From assembly GCA_022578605.1 (NCBI GenBank), contig MU394051.1, positions 1,661,664-1,725,663 on the forward strand: 64,000 bases of DNA. The letters run 5' to 3'. Shown here in pieces: positions 1 through 12,230 of this stretch. Numbering within the stretch: the first letter of the stretch is position 1; each line of letters starts with the position of its first letter. This DNA comes from Camillea tinctor. Taxonomy: Eukaryota > Ascomycota > Sordariomycetes > Xylariales > Xylariaceae. Below the pieces are notes generated by a model, which was given only the letters and a program-made list of their open reading frames with translations, was not told the origin of the DNA and made no database searches. Position numbers and translations under genes: made by a program.

Positions 1-268
1 GGATCGTTGTCTTTAAGCACATTATGGCCAAGTGACATTCCCTTTGTTATGCCCTTTGGTTGTCGTTGAGCATGTGTGGGCAAGGTGTGTAATGTCGAGT
101 TGTCCGTGGATCTGGTCATAACACTACGTGTCAGCGATTGCTATATCGACTGACCTTTTAACTCATGATATTTTGTTTCCGAAATGGAAGATCAGAATGT
201 TTAGCTGGAATAGGCAATTATCACTCCTGGAATAGATCAATGAGGGAAGAAATGATTGCCAAGTATAC
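1..268. other. Left edge, no gene seen
   Basis: AT-rich sequence downstream of the zinc-finger gene stop codon. I see no open frame with recognisable protein similarity. It probably contains the 3' end of that transcript. Confidence 0.5.
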
Positions 269-2136
269 TCACTTTTGGGATTCTATCAAATTTGATTCAC
301 CACATCGGGTGTTCAGACTGGAATTCGTGTTCCAAATTACCTGCTCAGAGCCACTCGAGAACAATAGCCACGCTAGATAAGAATGAAATCCAACTATACT
401 TGGTTGCATATGGTTCAGAGATAGGGCTACTTGATCAGAAGGTAGCTGGATAGTTGGTAAATTCAATGCTTCAATATCTGGAAGCACTTGTAAGGAACGC
501 CATAGAGGACAGCGCATCTCTCGAATATGGCTTAACATCAAATCCCCATTCATCGGATCTAGATCTGACACATGGTTACTGTGCTGAAAGCGTCCTGGGT
601 TAACCGCACCATTTCCTAATTGCGAGTATGTAGGAAGGGGCCTACGATACTTATTGTTGCAGTTAGTGAAGGCCTCGGCAATGAACAACTTGAAGATAAG
701 TATCATTCTAGATGTTAGTTGATTATGTAGCGCTGGAAGTACCCTCTCAATCTCTTGTGAGACATGAACGGCCATTGTATCAAGGCATTCGTGAAACTCT
801 AGAAGTACTTCTTCCAACTCTATGGGGGCAATGAAGTCTGTATTTACTTAGCTCTGAACTGCCTATGAGTGTTTATATCGATAATTCTTACCTTTAGGCG
901 GAACATATTGGTCTGAAGGAAATAAAAGCCTCCATAGTGTATTCCAATCACTGATGGCTAGACGTGCTGGCTTCTCTAGTATGTTCTCGACCTCCCTTGT
1001 GATACCATCCTCAGGATGTGAGTCAGGACCTGAAAAACAGACATGCCGGCGATGGACTAATCGAATATGTTCCCTATATTGGCAATTAGCATGGTAGCAG
1101 AGGACTGGAAGAGTGTATATTAACTTCAACTCATGGATCCCTCTCAATTTCTTTGTGGCACAAGAAGAATGATCTCTGACATTGAATCTTCTAGGATTGC
1201 GTTTTCGGTAGGGACAGCTAAAGTAACAGTCCTCAAAAGATGCATTTTTACTCTGATCTTTGTGACGACTCCTAAGGCTAGCATTGTCGTCGCGATCGTC
1301 CTGGTCGTCGTCACGATTGTGGACCTTTTTTGGAGGGGAATCGCTCGGTTGCTTCTCTGCTTGACTTTCACCGTCTTGCGTTGGCATGAACCGTTTCTTT
1401 TCACTAGGATAAGGCGACAAGTTTGTATCAGCCACTAGGGACTTGTTCAATTCGCAGTTCCCGGTGTCTCTTCGTTTTATCCTCTTCAGCATTGCATACC
1501 AGCGCGGTTGCTTCGGATGGGTGGCATATTGATGGTCCTCGATGTCGAAATCGACTACCACGGTGCTACCATCACTAGGGCATGGAGAGCAACTGCGGCT
1601 GCCAACCGTTGACGACACAATAGAGGAATTAGGGGTCCAGTCGTAACCAGACTCCTCTATTTTCTCAAACATATCCATAGAAAACGGATAATCTTGTTTG
1701 ATCTGCAACTCCGAAGCCGGCCAGCTCGGAGACTGCCCTTGAGTGCTATAATTGAATCAATTACATGCCTTTAAACACTCTGACACTCCTTCGCCTCGGA
1801 TTAACGATGCCGGTAAACATACCATGTGTCTAAGTCTTTTTTATAGTCTGTGCCGTTTTCATTGTTGTGTCGATCCTTAGCATTGTCTTTGTATTTGTGG
1901 ATTATGACATCCGAGTCAGCATGAGTACTATTGCGCTTCATAGATGACCTTAGAGCTGAAAAGCCATATTTGACTGGGTTAATCAGTGATGACCTTCGGT
2001 TTTGACTGCTGATTGTGTGATTTAACGACCGGGTCTTGCGGAGCTGTTGGTGGTCTTGTGAACAAAGTCGCTTGAGGGAGCATGGGTCGTCAAGGTTCAT
2101 TGACGACACAAGTCCCTTCAGACTTCCTAGTGACAT
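269..2136 (-). CDS. C2H2-like zinc-finger domain protein (561 aa)
   Basis: The model is complement(join(269..837,892..1073,1125..1745,1823..2136)). The four exons sum to 1686 nt, in frame, giving 561 aa from the ATG at 2136. Introns have clean ends: GTATGT donor at 1822, a 51-nt in-frame intron 1074-1124, and GTAAGA donor at 891. The N-terminal half is polar and Ser/Asp-rich. The middle holds a finger-like block beginning CPYRKRNPRRF, with Cys-Cys followed by two His (KEH and LVH). After it comes DGITREVE and WNTLWRLLFP, a combination I recognise from uncharacterised Sordariomycete C2H2 proteins that often sit near cluster or NLR genes. The usual second Cys-His segment after RRHVC seems to be missing. 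The role is unknown; nucleic-acid or protein binding is inferred. The gene lies outside the apparent cluster, 3.5 kb away. Confidence 0.78.
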
Positions 2137-5100
2137 TGTGAATACTAGCAATGGATGCTCATTAACTGTAGATAATCAACGTGGCTCGGGCTTCTGAAGG
2201 AAGAAGATGAAGGCAATTATTAAAGACAATACTTTCTCACGAACTTATGGGGGTGCTAGATAGGAGAATATAAAGAGTAAAGCTATAAAATTGTCGTTGT
2301 ACTTCTATGCGTAGCCTTATGAAAAATGTTACGATGCTGGCGAATCCATCTCGGGTCTTGTTCGGGATGTCCAAAATACTAGACATGAGCCTCACGCCCG
2401 ACTTCTGAGCTGTAGTGTTTGATATGTATTGTCCTATTCGCTGGGGATTCAGACTGCATAGCATGAGACAGAACAGGTCCAGACTCGCTCGGTCTAACCC
2501 CTAGCTGGGGGTGATCTGGAAGTAACATTGAGTACACCGAAGATATCAACTAGCCAATAAGGGTTATACTGTTCGCTCATAAAGCGGGCGAGTTACATGC
2601 TATAGATCAAATTTAAATTAGAAGGATTTCATTTAACGATAGGCTGATTTAAACAGCTTTGCTTGAAAGTATTCCATTGCCCTAAGGTAAGGGTTATGCC
2701 GAAATAAATAGATATCACTATTCCTCACTTACGTATATACTTATTGTAGACATGGTTATTTTGAGATAAAAATCCCCCACGAGATAGTAATCAGAAAAAT
2801 TAGGAACTTAAGTGACAAGGGTTTAGTGCTAAAGAATAGCAAAGACACATTGCTTCCGGGGTGTTAGGTGGAAGGCTTTGATCTAGTCAGCCTGCATATG
2901 TGTTTAAATCACCAGGGGGGTAGCATTGTCCTAGCTCATACGGGTGGCTTATGACTATGGTCTTGATGTCACTAGGACTATGCTGCCTATCATCGGCTTT
3001 AACATTTGTTTGATTTATAGTAATGTAGACTCGATATTCTCTTTCAGTCAGCGTCTCCTGTCTAATAGAATGGCGCTAAAATGCATTACTGTGACATTTC
3101 TCACATAGATTTGAAGGAATAAGAGGTAAATGACTAGAATACCTAGTAAATAAGTGATAACTGATGAGGAAAAGGGGGTTATCATGTGATGTGCGGCTCA
3201 GATATCTGCGCAACTACGTAATATACTTGTCCTAAATGATACCACAATAACTACTATAACTGTCACACCTTCCTATCTGTCCTTGGATGGAACTATACAT
3301 AACTTGACATTTATCGAAATATTTAATACTTGAGACTAATATGAACTTAAAGATCGCCTAGCAGACTTGAGCTTGTAAAACTCTGCTCTTCACTATCTAT
3401 TTACAGGTTATGGTTTTAGAGAAACTTGGGAGTTTATTAGATTTATTTGGAGCTCGTGCTGTATAGCAGCAATGGTATATTTATTGTCCTTTTCCTTTTA
3501 GGTAAAGAGAGGGCCAATGGAGTTTAAGACTGCGAATCAAGGAGTTGTGCAGGAAATCCCCGAGAATAAATGGATGCCGTAAGTAACTCTAGTCTTCTTT
3601 TTGGTGTAGGGTTTGCGGGCGTAAAAGGGTTTTTTTTTGGGCAAACAACAAGAGTAGGGAACACCAATTACGTACCTATATCTTCCAATGAGATAGCCTC
3701 TCGTGATGAGAATAATATGTTTGCATGCATAGTTTATAGAGGGCCATCTTACCTCTTTATGAACCAATTGTCTACATTGCTGGGTATATTCGTGATCAAA
3801 ATCCCTACCGTCATGGCTCAAGCAGTTCTGCTCAAGCATTGAATGGTTCAGATCTTGTATAAATTAGTTACTTCACTTGTTTGTCGTTATTAGTAGGAGG
3901 CGCTTTTCTATTGGATGTATTGTAGTTCTTAAACTAAGTTAGGTTAGTATACCTATGTGTAGTACCACTATGTTGTCATTATACTCATAATGTATGTAAG
4001 AGAATGCCACTCAGCACACAGAGATTTAGACAGGGGTGGATAAGACTGCTCATTGTAAGTCGCAATGACTGTAACACAGCTCTCATAAGTTCTTGGATAA
4101 TATATATCTACTGAGCGGTGCCGAAATAATATTTTGAAGTCAATTCCTTCAGTAGAGTAATCTTACTAAAGACTGATTTGAGGCGGATGGTATCGAGAAA
4201 TAACATATAAAAAAAACTAAATACAACCCGAAATCAAAGAACCCTTTTACATATTCACGTCATTTAACACCTGGCATACTCAAAACAGCACCCTTAAATA
4301 TTACTTTCACATTATGAGTTCCTCTCCCAATTTAGTGTCACCAACACAAAGGTAGGTGGAACCAAAACTCTGACGATGTAACATATTTGCTGAGTCGTTT
4401 TATGACAGAGACGAGAAGAGTCAGTCGATGACAACTCAGTTCGTTTATGACTGCTCTTCCATTTCAGACAGGCTCTATCAAGGCCACAAAACCACCGAAA
4501 ATCACAGCCGCCATATCATGGACGGAAAGTTGAAAAAGCTATCTAAGGATCTTCCAAAAGTTGAGAGCGTAGAACCCAAGAAGAACTTATGGTCCTATTC
4601 TTCGATTACGATGAGTGAGCGCCGCTAATTTGACTTCCCAACTGGACCATTATTAGCGTTTTGGGCTATATAGGCTAGTTAGCACGTTTAGATATTACGG
4701 TTTGAACTGGTGTTTTGGATAGAATAGGGACGAAAAACATCAAGTTTATTTACGAATTTGTACGCTGGTTAAATGTAACGGGATCTAGGCGTTGTTTAGG
4801 ACGGTTGGTTGAAGCAATGCACCCCCTTTCGCTTAGTTTCTGGGTACTACATCCCTTCTATTTTATTACTACAAATGCATTTTCCTCTTACTTATTTCGT
4901 GTATTCCTATACATCGGGGCTTGCAGGGTACTAGACTTCTCTATAGACTTGTAACTTTGCCATGCTGATTTCAACCCTTTTTAGGCCAGCATAAAGCCAG
5001 GTTTATATCTTCATGGTATTCTGCTTGGATTGTCCCATAAAATATCATCTCCTGTCATAGACAACTCAAAGGCAGTATTAGAATTCGTGCTCAGTTTCGG

Positions 5101-5631
5101 ATGCATGATATTAATGAGCATAATATCCCCGCATACACTGCCGGCCATCCGTAAGTGACGTCGGGGGATCTCCACACATTCGGATACTAGACTTCTGCTA
5201 TATAGCGCCGCCTGAATCTAGTATGCTAGTACCCGCGGCTCTGCAATATTCCCATATTTATTACCCCACCTGACGTCGGCGGCGAGCTTGACCCAGCTCC
5301 TGGATGAGCTCCTCGCTAAGACTAGATCGTGGTGGGTACGGTATTCAGTGGAATATGTCACATTTCCTAGGATTTGGAGGTCCATCATCCATTCGGATAT
5401 AAAACGGATACCAGTGAGAAAGGAACCTTGATGATCCGAGAACGGAGATCGCCCGGGGGAGTGACGGATCCTTGAGGTTTATTCGACCTTGAAATTGAGA
5501 GTTGATATAGACTTTATGATATCTATAGGTGTGATCCTTTATTATCAGCAAGCAATCAAGGCATCTCAAGTAGTGTATTTTTCACCTTCTCTTGGTCAAT
5601 CTAATTTGAACAACTACGTATACGGTTCGCG
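2137..5631. other. AT-rich gene-free stretch
   Basis: About 3.5 kb, AT-rich and crowded with stop codons in all frames. The longest open frames here (65-100 codons near 3540-3840 and 4430-4950) have low-complexity composition and no motif I recognise. The composition would fit an old, mutated repeat, but I see no terminal repeats. It contains the promoters of both flanking genes. Confidence 0.5.
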
Positions 5632-6633
5632 ATGGCCCAAATGAGATCTGCCACTAAGCTAAGGCAAATACTGGCCGACCCGGACAAGATTGCCGTCTGT
5701 CCAGGAGTCCACGACGGCCTCACTGCACGTGTAGCACTTCACGTCGGCTTTGACGCATTGTACATGGTATGCTACGCCGCACCAGGCACAAAATAAGCAA
5801 CTCCCGCACGCGGCGCAGCCCAGCTAACAAGGTATCTTCTTACACAGACTGGCGCAGGCACAGCCGCGTCGCGCCTCGGACAACCGGACCTCGGCCTGAC
5901 CACGGTGGACGACATGGCGACGAACGCCGGCATGATCGCTGGTCTCGACCGAAACGTGCCCGTGATCGCGGACGCGGACACAGGCTTCGGCGGCCCGCTG
6001 ATGGTCGCTCGCACCACTGAGAAGTACATCCTTCAGGGTGTCGCGGGGTTCCACATCGAGGACCAGGTGACGACGAAGCGCTGCGGCCACCTAATGGGCA
6101 AGGAGCTCGTCGACACGGCGACGTACGTCGCGCGGATAAGGGCGGCCGCCGCAACGCGCGAGCGCATGGGCTCCGACATCGTCATTATCGCGCGGACAGA
6201 CTCGCTGCAGTCGCTCGGTTACGACGAGAGCGTCGCACGGCTGCGGGCCGCGATCGCGGCAGGCGCGGATGTGGCGTTCCTGGAGGGCATGCGCACGAAA
6301 GAGCAGATGGCGCAAGTAGTGAAGGACTTGGCGCCAACGCCCTGCTTCCTAAATATGGTGGGCGGCGGTGTAACTCCTCTGGTCACCTCAACGGAGGCTA
6401 AGGAGCTCGGCTACAAGATTGTCATATGGCCCCTCGTTGGCATGACTAGTGTCTACTTGGGCATGCGTGAGCTCTGCCGGGAGCTCAAAGCTACGGGCGA
6501 GGTGAAAGAGAGGTATACCGATGATGGGAAGATAGACGGGGGCGTACGGGATTGTTTCGAGATGTGTGGTTTGACGGCCTGCAGTGAGTTTGACAAGAAG
6601 ATGGGAGGGACAAGTTTTACAAGCGGCGCATAA
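5632..6633 (+). CDS. Isocitrate lyase/PEP mutase-superfamily C-C lyase (306 aa)
   Basis: The model is join(5632..5766,5848..6633), giving 306 aa. The 81-nt intron has a GTATGC donor, a GCTAACA branch site and a TTACACAG acceptor. The first exon encodes the strand leading to VHDGLTARVA. The second carries the metal/substrate loop DADTGFGG and the flexible active-site loop KRCGHL, which retains the catalytic Cys of isocitrate and methylisocitrate lyases. Superfamily members make or break C-C or C-P bonds of small 2-oxo or malate-type acids: (methyl)isocitrate lyase, oxaloacetate acetylhydrolase, 2,3-dimethylmalate lyase, PEP mutase. The length of about 300 aa fits the PEPM/OAH/dimethylmalate lyase group rather than 540-aa isocitrate lyase. 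The exact substrate cannot be read from the sequence. The gene is clearly GC-richer than its surroundings and is the first enzyme gene of the candidate cluster, so a biosynthetic role is inferred. Confidence 0.88.
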
Positions 6634-8060
6634 GGACGGACGTTGACTGGAAGGTGTACAGTACCTTGTTTCATTATTATTCCAGACTTATGAATGCCTT
6701 CAGTGTGAGATACAATAATTATACCGCTATCCTAAGTCCTTTTGAGTTGCTCAGTTGCTGCTAAGGGGGGCGAAGTCTTTAGATCGGACAACAGTTGTCA
6801 AAGGATCACTAGGCTCTTTGCCGATGTTGATCCTCTCACGGACATGTGATTCTAGTCTCTTGCCCTGGAAGGGGGATATTATCGACCCGTCCAGACGAAA
6901 TAACTTTGATAGGTACTCTAGGGAGTCATAAGACACGGCCTTTACGTCTCGAGGTTAACATTGAGGTCTACCTAGAAGTAGCCGCGAATATCTATGTAGG
7001 TCAACAGATGTTAATAGACGAATATATATAGCTCCACTAACGATCATCTATACTGGCGGCCGTATTACCCCTGTCTCCGGTCCTGGCGGATCGTTTGGTT
7101 CTCTAAGCACCTACCTAAGTAGGTAACCTAGCAGCCTAGTAAAGAACCTGCTACATGCTTATTGATACGACAACTCTCGGATGGCTATAGAAAATGACCT
7201 AGAGATGCATCGTGAATGGACGAAAGGAATTTCATTACGTTAATTCAGCGGCTCAGCAAGTGTTCCTTTTTCGTTCGTCTAGCGCTGCGCCTATTTGCTC
7301 TGGGTTATTCCATTTCATCCGGAGCAGATTGCTGACACGGCCAAGCAGCCAAGATGGAAAAGCGGATCTAACAAGAGAACAAAGTAGCCCAGTCCAACAT
7401 CAAAGTATATCAGAGCAGATGGCTACTACAAGGGCCTATGATTACTTTCAGAAATGTCTCTTGGCAGGCGGTTCTAATGGCTCTTTGAGTCTTTTGAGTA
7501 GTAAACGTGTAGAAATATATCGTACACGATCATAGAACTCTAAGCTAGTTAATTTATATGAGCTGCTGTTAGCTGTCTTGTTATTGACGTCGCGTGTAGG
7601 TACACAGGGAGCGCACATTGTAGGACTGGAAAATAGTCCAATGATTCCAATCCTTTTGTTGTCCAGGAACGATGGTCTTTATAAGACATATGGAAATATC
7701 TAATTACCTACCTATTACCTACCTAAGCCAAGTATTTCAGTTTTCCCTATTGGCAAACACCAAATAGCCCTTAACTAGATCCTACCGATCAAAAAGGTCC
7801 GCTATATCTATATCTTCATACGGGGGTTGAAGGAATGCCCAGACTCCAAATCCTAGCAAGCTGAACATGTATTGTTCCGCCTAAGTTAACCAGCATCTAT
7901 AAGGCATATTTATTTATGTATCGATCCTCTCTGCTATAGTTGATTCCCGTTTGAACCTATTTAGAAAGAATTCAGCGGAGTTTTCTATGTATGAGGACTC
8001 TCCAATCTGTATCCATACGTTGTATGCTAACTCCTCCGGAAGAAGTGCACTCAGGATACC
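6634..8060. other. Intergenic, no gene supported
   Basis: About 1.4 kb with several TACCTA/TAGGTA repeats (near 7107-7130 and 7705-7730). A 107-codon open frame at 7212-7535 has no recognisable feature. Confidence 0.45.
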
Positions 8061-9004
8061 ATGTCAACACCAACCTTACCGGTCAGTTGGACTCCCACTC
8101 AAGCCGGTTGTCTCCGGACAACGGATTACTGGGTATGGGAGTATAATTTAAAGGCTAGCGATGCGCGGACCGTTCTGGGAGGCCCATCGCAGATAGAACA
8201 ATGTTTTCCAACAACATGGCATGCCTCATTAACATATGCGGGCACGGGGTGCCCAGTACAGTATACATCAGCATGTCAAGATTCAGATGCAAGTGTAGTA
8301 ACATGTTGTCCAACGTACGTTCGCCACAGGAAGATAACGGTTCAATATCACAATGTTGCTGACTCCACCCCTTTTCAGTGCCTATCAATATAGTTGCCAT
8401 CCACCAACCTGGAGTCCCGGGGTCCATGGAGAGGTGTTTCGCTGTGTTTCGCGGTATGGGACAACTGGTACAATGACTGTTACGCAAACGGATTTTGCAG
8501 TGAACACCATTGCGGTGCAGCGGAGAAGGGTGGAATCCAACCTACATTTATTCGCCTTGGCAATAATGTACGCAGAGCCAGTGAGTTAGCACCCCCCTCT
8601 CACGTGTTGAGGGTTTGTCTAATATCGTATATGTCTAGACATCAACTGTGTCAATATCGGGCCAAATACCCACGGCTGCAGCTAGTTCTACGTCTAGCTC
8701 TACAGACAGCTCACTAATACCTACCGGTGCTACTAACCCGGTGAGCAATCACGCGGGCCTCAGCGCCGGCGAAATTGCGGGCATTTCGGTTGGTGTGGCC
8801 GTTGCCGGCTTCATAATAGGATTCGTGGCATGGTTTCTGTTTCGCCGAAGGAAGAATCGCTCTCAAGTACATTCTGAATATCCGGGCATGTTTGGGGGGA
8901 CGCCGTCTTCTCATCAAGTGACTGCCACTGAGCTTGAATCAGAAGATCCGCTACCGTGGAATGAAGCGGTAAAAGGGCCGTGGAAGATTAAAACACCAAA
9001 CTAA
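8061..9004 (+). CDS. Cys-rich ectodomain, single-pass membrane glycoprotein (273 aa)
   Basis: The model is join(8061..8314,8379..8580,8639..9004), 822 nt, 273 aa. The donor GTACGT (8315), acceptor TTTTCAG, donor GTGAGT (8581) and acceptor GTCTAG keep one frame. The N-terminal half has spaced Cys residues with CFPTTW, GCPVQYTSAC and CCPTAYQYSC. This arrangement is typical of a large family of Pezizomycotina proteins (CLPSGW...CPSGYT.AC...CCPSGY). A Ser/Thr-rich stalk of about 40 residues follows. Next is one transmembrane helix beginning SAGEIAGISVGVAVAGF, then an RRRKNR stop-transfer signal and a short cytoplasmic tail. Family function is unknown; a surface or vacuolar membrane location is inferred. 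I see no obvious cleavable signal peptide, as is usual for this family. Start choice: first in-frame ATG before the Cys-rich part. It may be a passenger of the cluster. Confidence 0.72.
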
Positions 9005-10934
9005 TTTCTAGATTATAATAATTATCCCTCAATGCGATGCCAACTTACGCATATAAAGTAGGCTCATATTGGTAGCACTTTCAGCCATCATGCAGGTGGT
9101 TGTAAATAACTTGTAATTTAATCTTTGACTCTTTACGTAACATATAAAATTATAAATTTTGATTATATGTGTAAAGATAATGTCTGTCAGTATAAAAATC
9201 TCTAGTACTGGAAGGTTTGACATTCGAAAACAGGCTCTGATGCTGCACGAGACCTATTAAATAGACTGTTCTACGTAACTTGCAAAAATAAAACGAGATT
9301 ATTACCATATTCTTATGTATATAGATTTTATCGATTAAAATTGAATAGGTTTGGAGGACAACATCGTCATGATAAATGGAATAGGGGGAATTTAAACCCC
9401 CTTTAATCATAGAAAAGCACTTGAATTTGGCCGAGACTTCCATAAATCGACACGTTAACTTTCCCTTTCACTTATTGATATTTCATAGTATTCCTTACCT
9501 CGCTTGCGGACTTTTGTATTGTGCTAAACTACATATATCAAAAGAATAGGTATCTAGAACCTTTCTCATACCATCATCGCATGGCTACATCCCCCATGTA
9601 AGTACAGACATCAACCTCGATGCCTCAAGAGGAACCTACTTTTTAAATTGATACGAGGCTTAACAAGACATTCCCGAGTTCTATTTTGATCTATGAATCC
9701 ATGCTACAACAATAATGATTGTCACAAATCCCAACATTGCTGGTGACTTTCTGTCGCTGCTTATCAGCGACCTTGACGCCTATTACTAACCCTGACAAAA
9801 TAGAGTGTTAGAGGTGATACGTCAAAAGAGGATATGATATTGCATGCCTCATAAGGGGAAATACGAGTCTTTCTATGTACATGTAGCGGTATCACAAGTG
9901 ATTGTAGTTGTAGTTCCTCGTATAGTATCAACATCAACATCAATAACGACAACAAACGACAACGTGATTACCTAAATACTTGGCAGGTACATCGTGGCAC
10001 GACGCCTGGAATTAAACACTAATTTGCCTTATATAGTAGCAGTAGATTTAGGGGTATGGGAGCGGTAGCCCCGTAAAAGCGCGTTGAAAGAACAGCCTGC
10101 TTTATATGTAGGCATAATCTGTAAGCACTTACGTGTAACATTGAACAATAAGATAATGTAACCTTTAATAACACCCCTTTATATTTTCCCTAGAACATTG
10201 AGAGTCCGAGGTAAGACAATTGCGAGGAGAGGGGTGGTTTTAATTCGCACCAACCTGAGTAATTATCACACGAACATTGAAGGCTTTTAGAATTTGTAGG
10301 TAATTTCAGAATCACAACACTGCATGCAAGGGATATGCACTGCAAAACCTTTAGAAAATTAAATTGTTGTTACAATCACTCATTTACTTACCTAGGTAGG
10401 TATCTACTATTGAATTATACGTTTGGATATAGGATAATATGCTGTGGAACAGTTCCTTTGCTACCAAGTAGTGCCGAACGTCTGCGTGTGTTATGGAGTG
10501 GTCTATCCAGCAATTCTACAACCCCGCTCTAACAAAAAGGGGCGACCGCCATTATAGGTTGGCCTACATTCAATGTTTCTGTATGTACATGATGGCTTAC
10601 TGGGCCATCGAGCTGCAGGCTCTGGGCTCTAGGTTCCGTCGTAAGCTAGTACTACAGGGCTAGCCTACTCCCTGTTTCCAAAGCTTGGTTTAGGTGGTAG
10701 GTACTTGATCAACGCCCCCTTGTGCCCTGGTGCGTTCCTTACAGGTCTTTAAATACATATACAACTTATACAGATCCCTCGATCCTTCTTTTCCCTTCTT
10801 TTCTCTCCTTATTATCACATCCTTTCAATTTATTGTTCTTTAGGTTTAAGGAATTGAGCTGGCTATAATACAGGCACGTGCTGCATTGAGCCATAGCTTA
10901 TAGCCTTCATCGTATATAATATAATTTATACATC
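9005..10934. other. AT-rich intergenic, SDR promoter at right end
   Basis: About 1.9 kb, strongly AT-rich, without a supportable gene. It contains a TACCTAGGTA palindrome at 10389-10398. TA-rich elements lie just upstream of the ATG at 10935 (around 10911-10930) and a pyrimidine-rich stretch lies near 10785-10830; both are typical of fungal promoters. Confidence 0.45.
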
Positions 10935-12001
10935 ATGACGAAGCAAACTTGGCTTATCACGGGCTGCTCGAGCGGCTTCGGTGAGCTCTTTGTCCGTCAG
11001 CTGACAGCTCAGGGCGACCAGGTCGTGGCGACCGGTCGCAACGCTGAGACCCGGCTTGCACACCTTAAGGAGACAGGCGCAGCCATACTAGACCTTGATG
11101 TCACGGCCCCACAGGCCGAGATCGAGAAGAAGTTTAAGGAGGCATGGGATATATACGGGACCATCGACGTACTTGTGAATAACGCTGGCTATATCCAGTG
11201 CGGAGCAATGGAGGAGATAACGTTTGTCCCCCCCCCTCCCTTGGCTCGCTTGCTGGAAGGATTTTGCTTTTGCTTTTGAAGCATCAGTTAGACAAAACCA
11301 TCAGACTGACTAACTCGACTGTTGTGCAAAAAAAGCCAAGAGGAACTCCAGCGCTCCTTCGACACTATGGTACACGGCCCCATTAATCTCACTCGTGCCG
11401 CTCTCCCGTACTTTCGGGAGAGGGGTTCGGGCTGGCTGCTCTACATGAACTCGCAGTCGGGTTTCGTGGGTGAGCCAGGTGCAACGGCATACTGTGCCTC
11501 TAAATTTGCCATCGAAGGTAAGCTTTACCACGACATACATAAAATGGCCGTTTCCCTATTAACCTTAGCTGCTTCCTAGGTGCGGTAGAGAGTCTTTCCA
11601 AAGAGCTTGCCTGGCTTGCCCCCGGCATCAAGCCGCTCATCATCGAGTCTGGCATCCACGGCACCGAGATCATGGCAAATTTACAGCACGTCACACCGCG
11701 GGTACCATTCTGGCAACCGCTGAATGACGCGGCACGCACCCGAGGGCGCGGTAATTACGAGAACCCAGCTGGTGACGCCGCCGACATGATCTCCAAGGTG
11801 ATCCAGATCGTCAAGGGCACGGGGGTGGGAGCAGGGCGGGAAATCCCCTTGCGGATCCCGTTTGGCAGTGACTGCCTGTCTGAGATGCGTGAGAAGATCA
11901 AGCAACTTCAGAAGACATATGATGAATGGGAGAGCGTGGCTATTAGTACTGATTATGAGGAGGGTAAGAGACCGATGCCCCGTCTTCCCGGAGTGGAGTA
12001 G
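10935..12001 (+). CDS. Short-chain dehydrogenase/reductase (296 aa)
   Basis: The model is join(10935..11221,11336..11517,11580..12001), 891 nt, 296 aa. It is a classical SDR: N-terminal Rossmann motif TGCSSGFG (Gly-rich loop TGxxxGxG), NNAG after the fourth strand, and catalytic YCASK with an upstream Ser in YMNSQSG. An Arg in the ATGRN segment after the second strand favours NADP(H). Intron 1 (114 nt) contains a run of cytosines after its GTTTGT donor and a CTGACTAAC branch site. Intron 2 (62 nt) has a GTAAGC donor. The substrate is not readable; ketone reduction or alcohol oxidation on the polyketide is inferred from position. The convergent acyltransferase gene ends about 230 bp downstream. 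Confidence 0.9.
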
Positions 12002-12230
12002 ATGCACTTTGTGAAGGAGGATATTATACCTTACTTTTAGCCATCATAATCTTTGACTTGAAAGGTTGCTGTATACACTGCCTACATATATTACCCATGA
12101 TATATGTAGTTTTAACGCTCTATATATAAATATGGGTATCTATCAAATGCAAGATATCAATACAACATTGGGTGTATATATCTGTGTATTAAGCCTGATT
12201 TTAGTTTCAACTATCTTAATATTATAATAA

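Noticed and set aside
2237..2464. 75-codon minus-strand frame upstream of the zinc-finger gene
   Set aside because: No splice connection to the zinc-finger gene and no motif; its promoter region is the simpler explanation.
3537..3842. Overlapping 90-100 codon frames on both strands
   Set aside because: No family resemblance and AT-rich low-complexity composition; possibly a decayed repeat, but nothing supports a gene.
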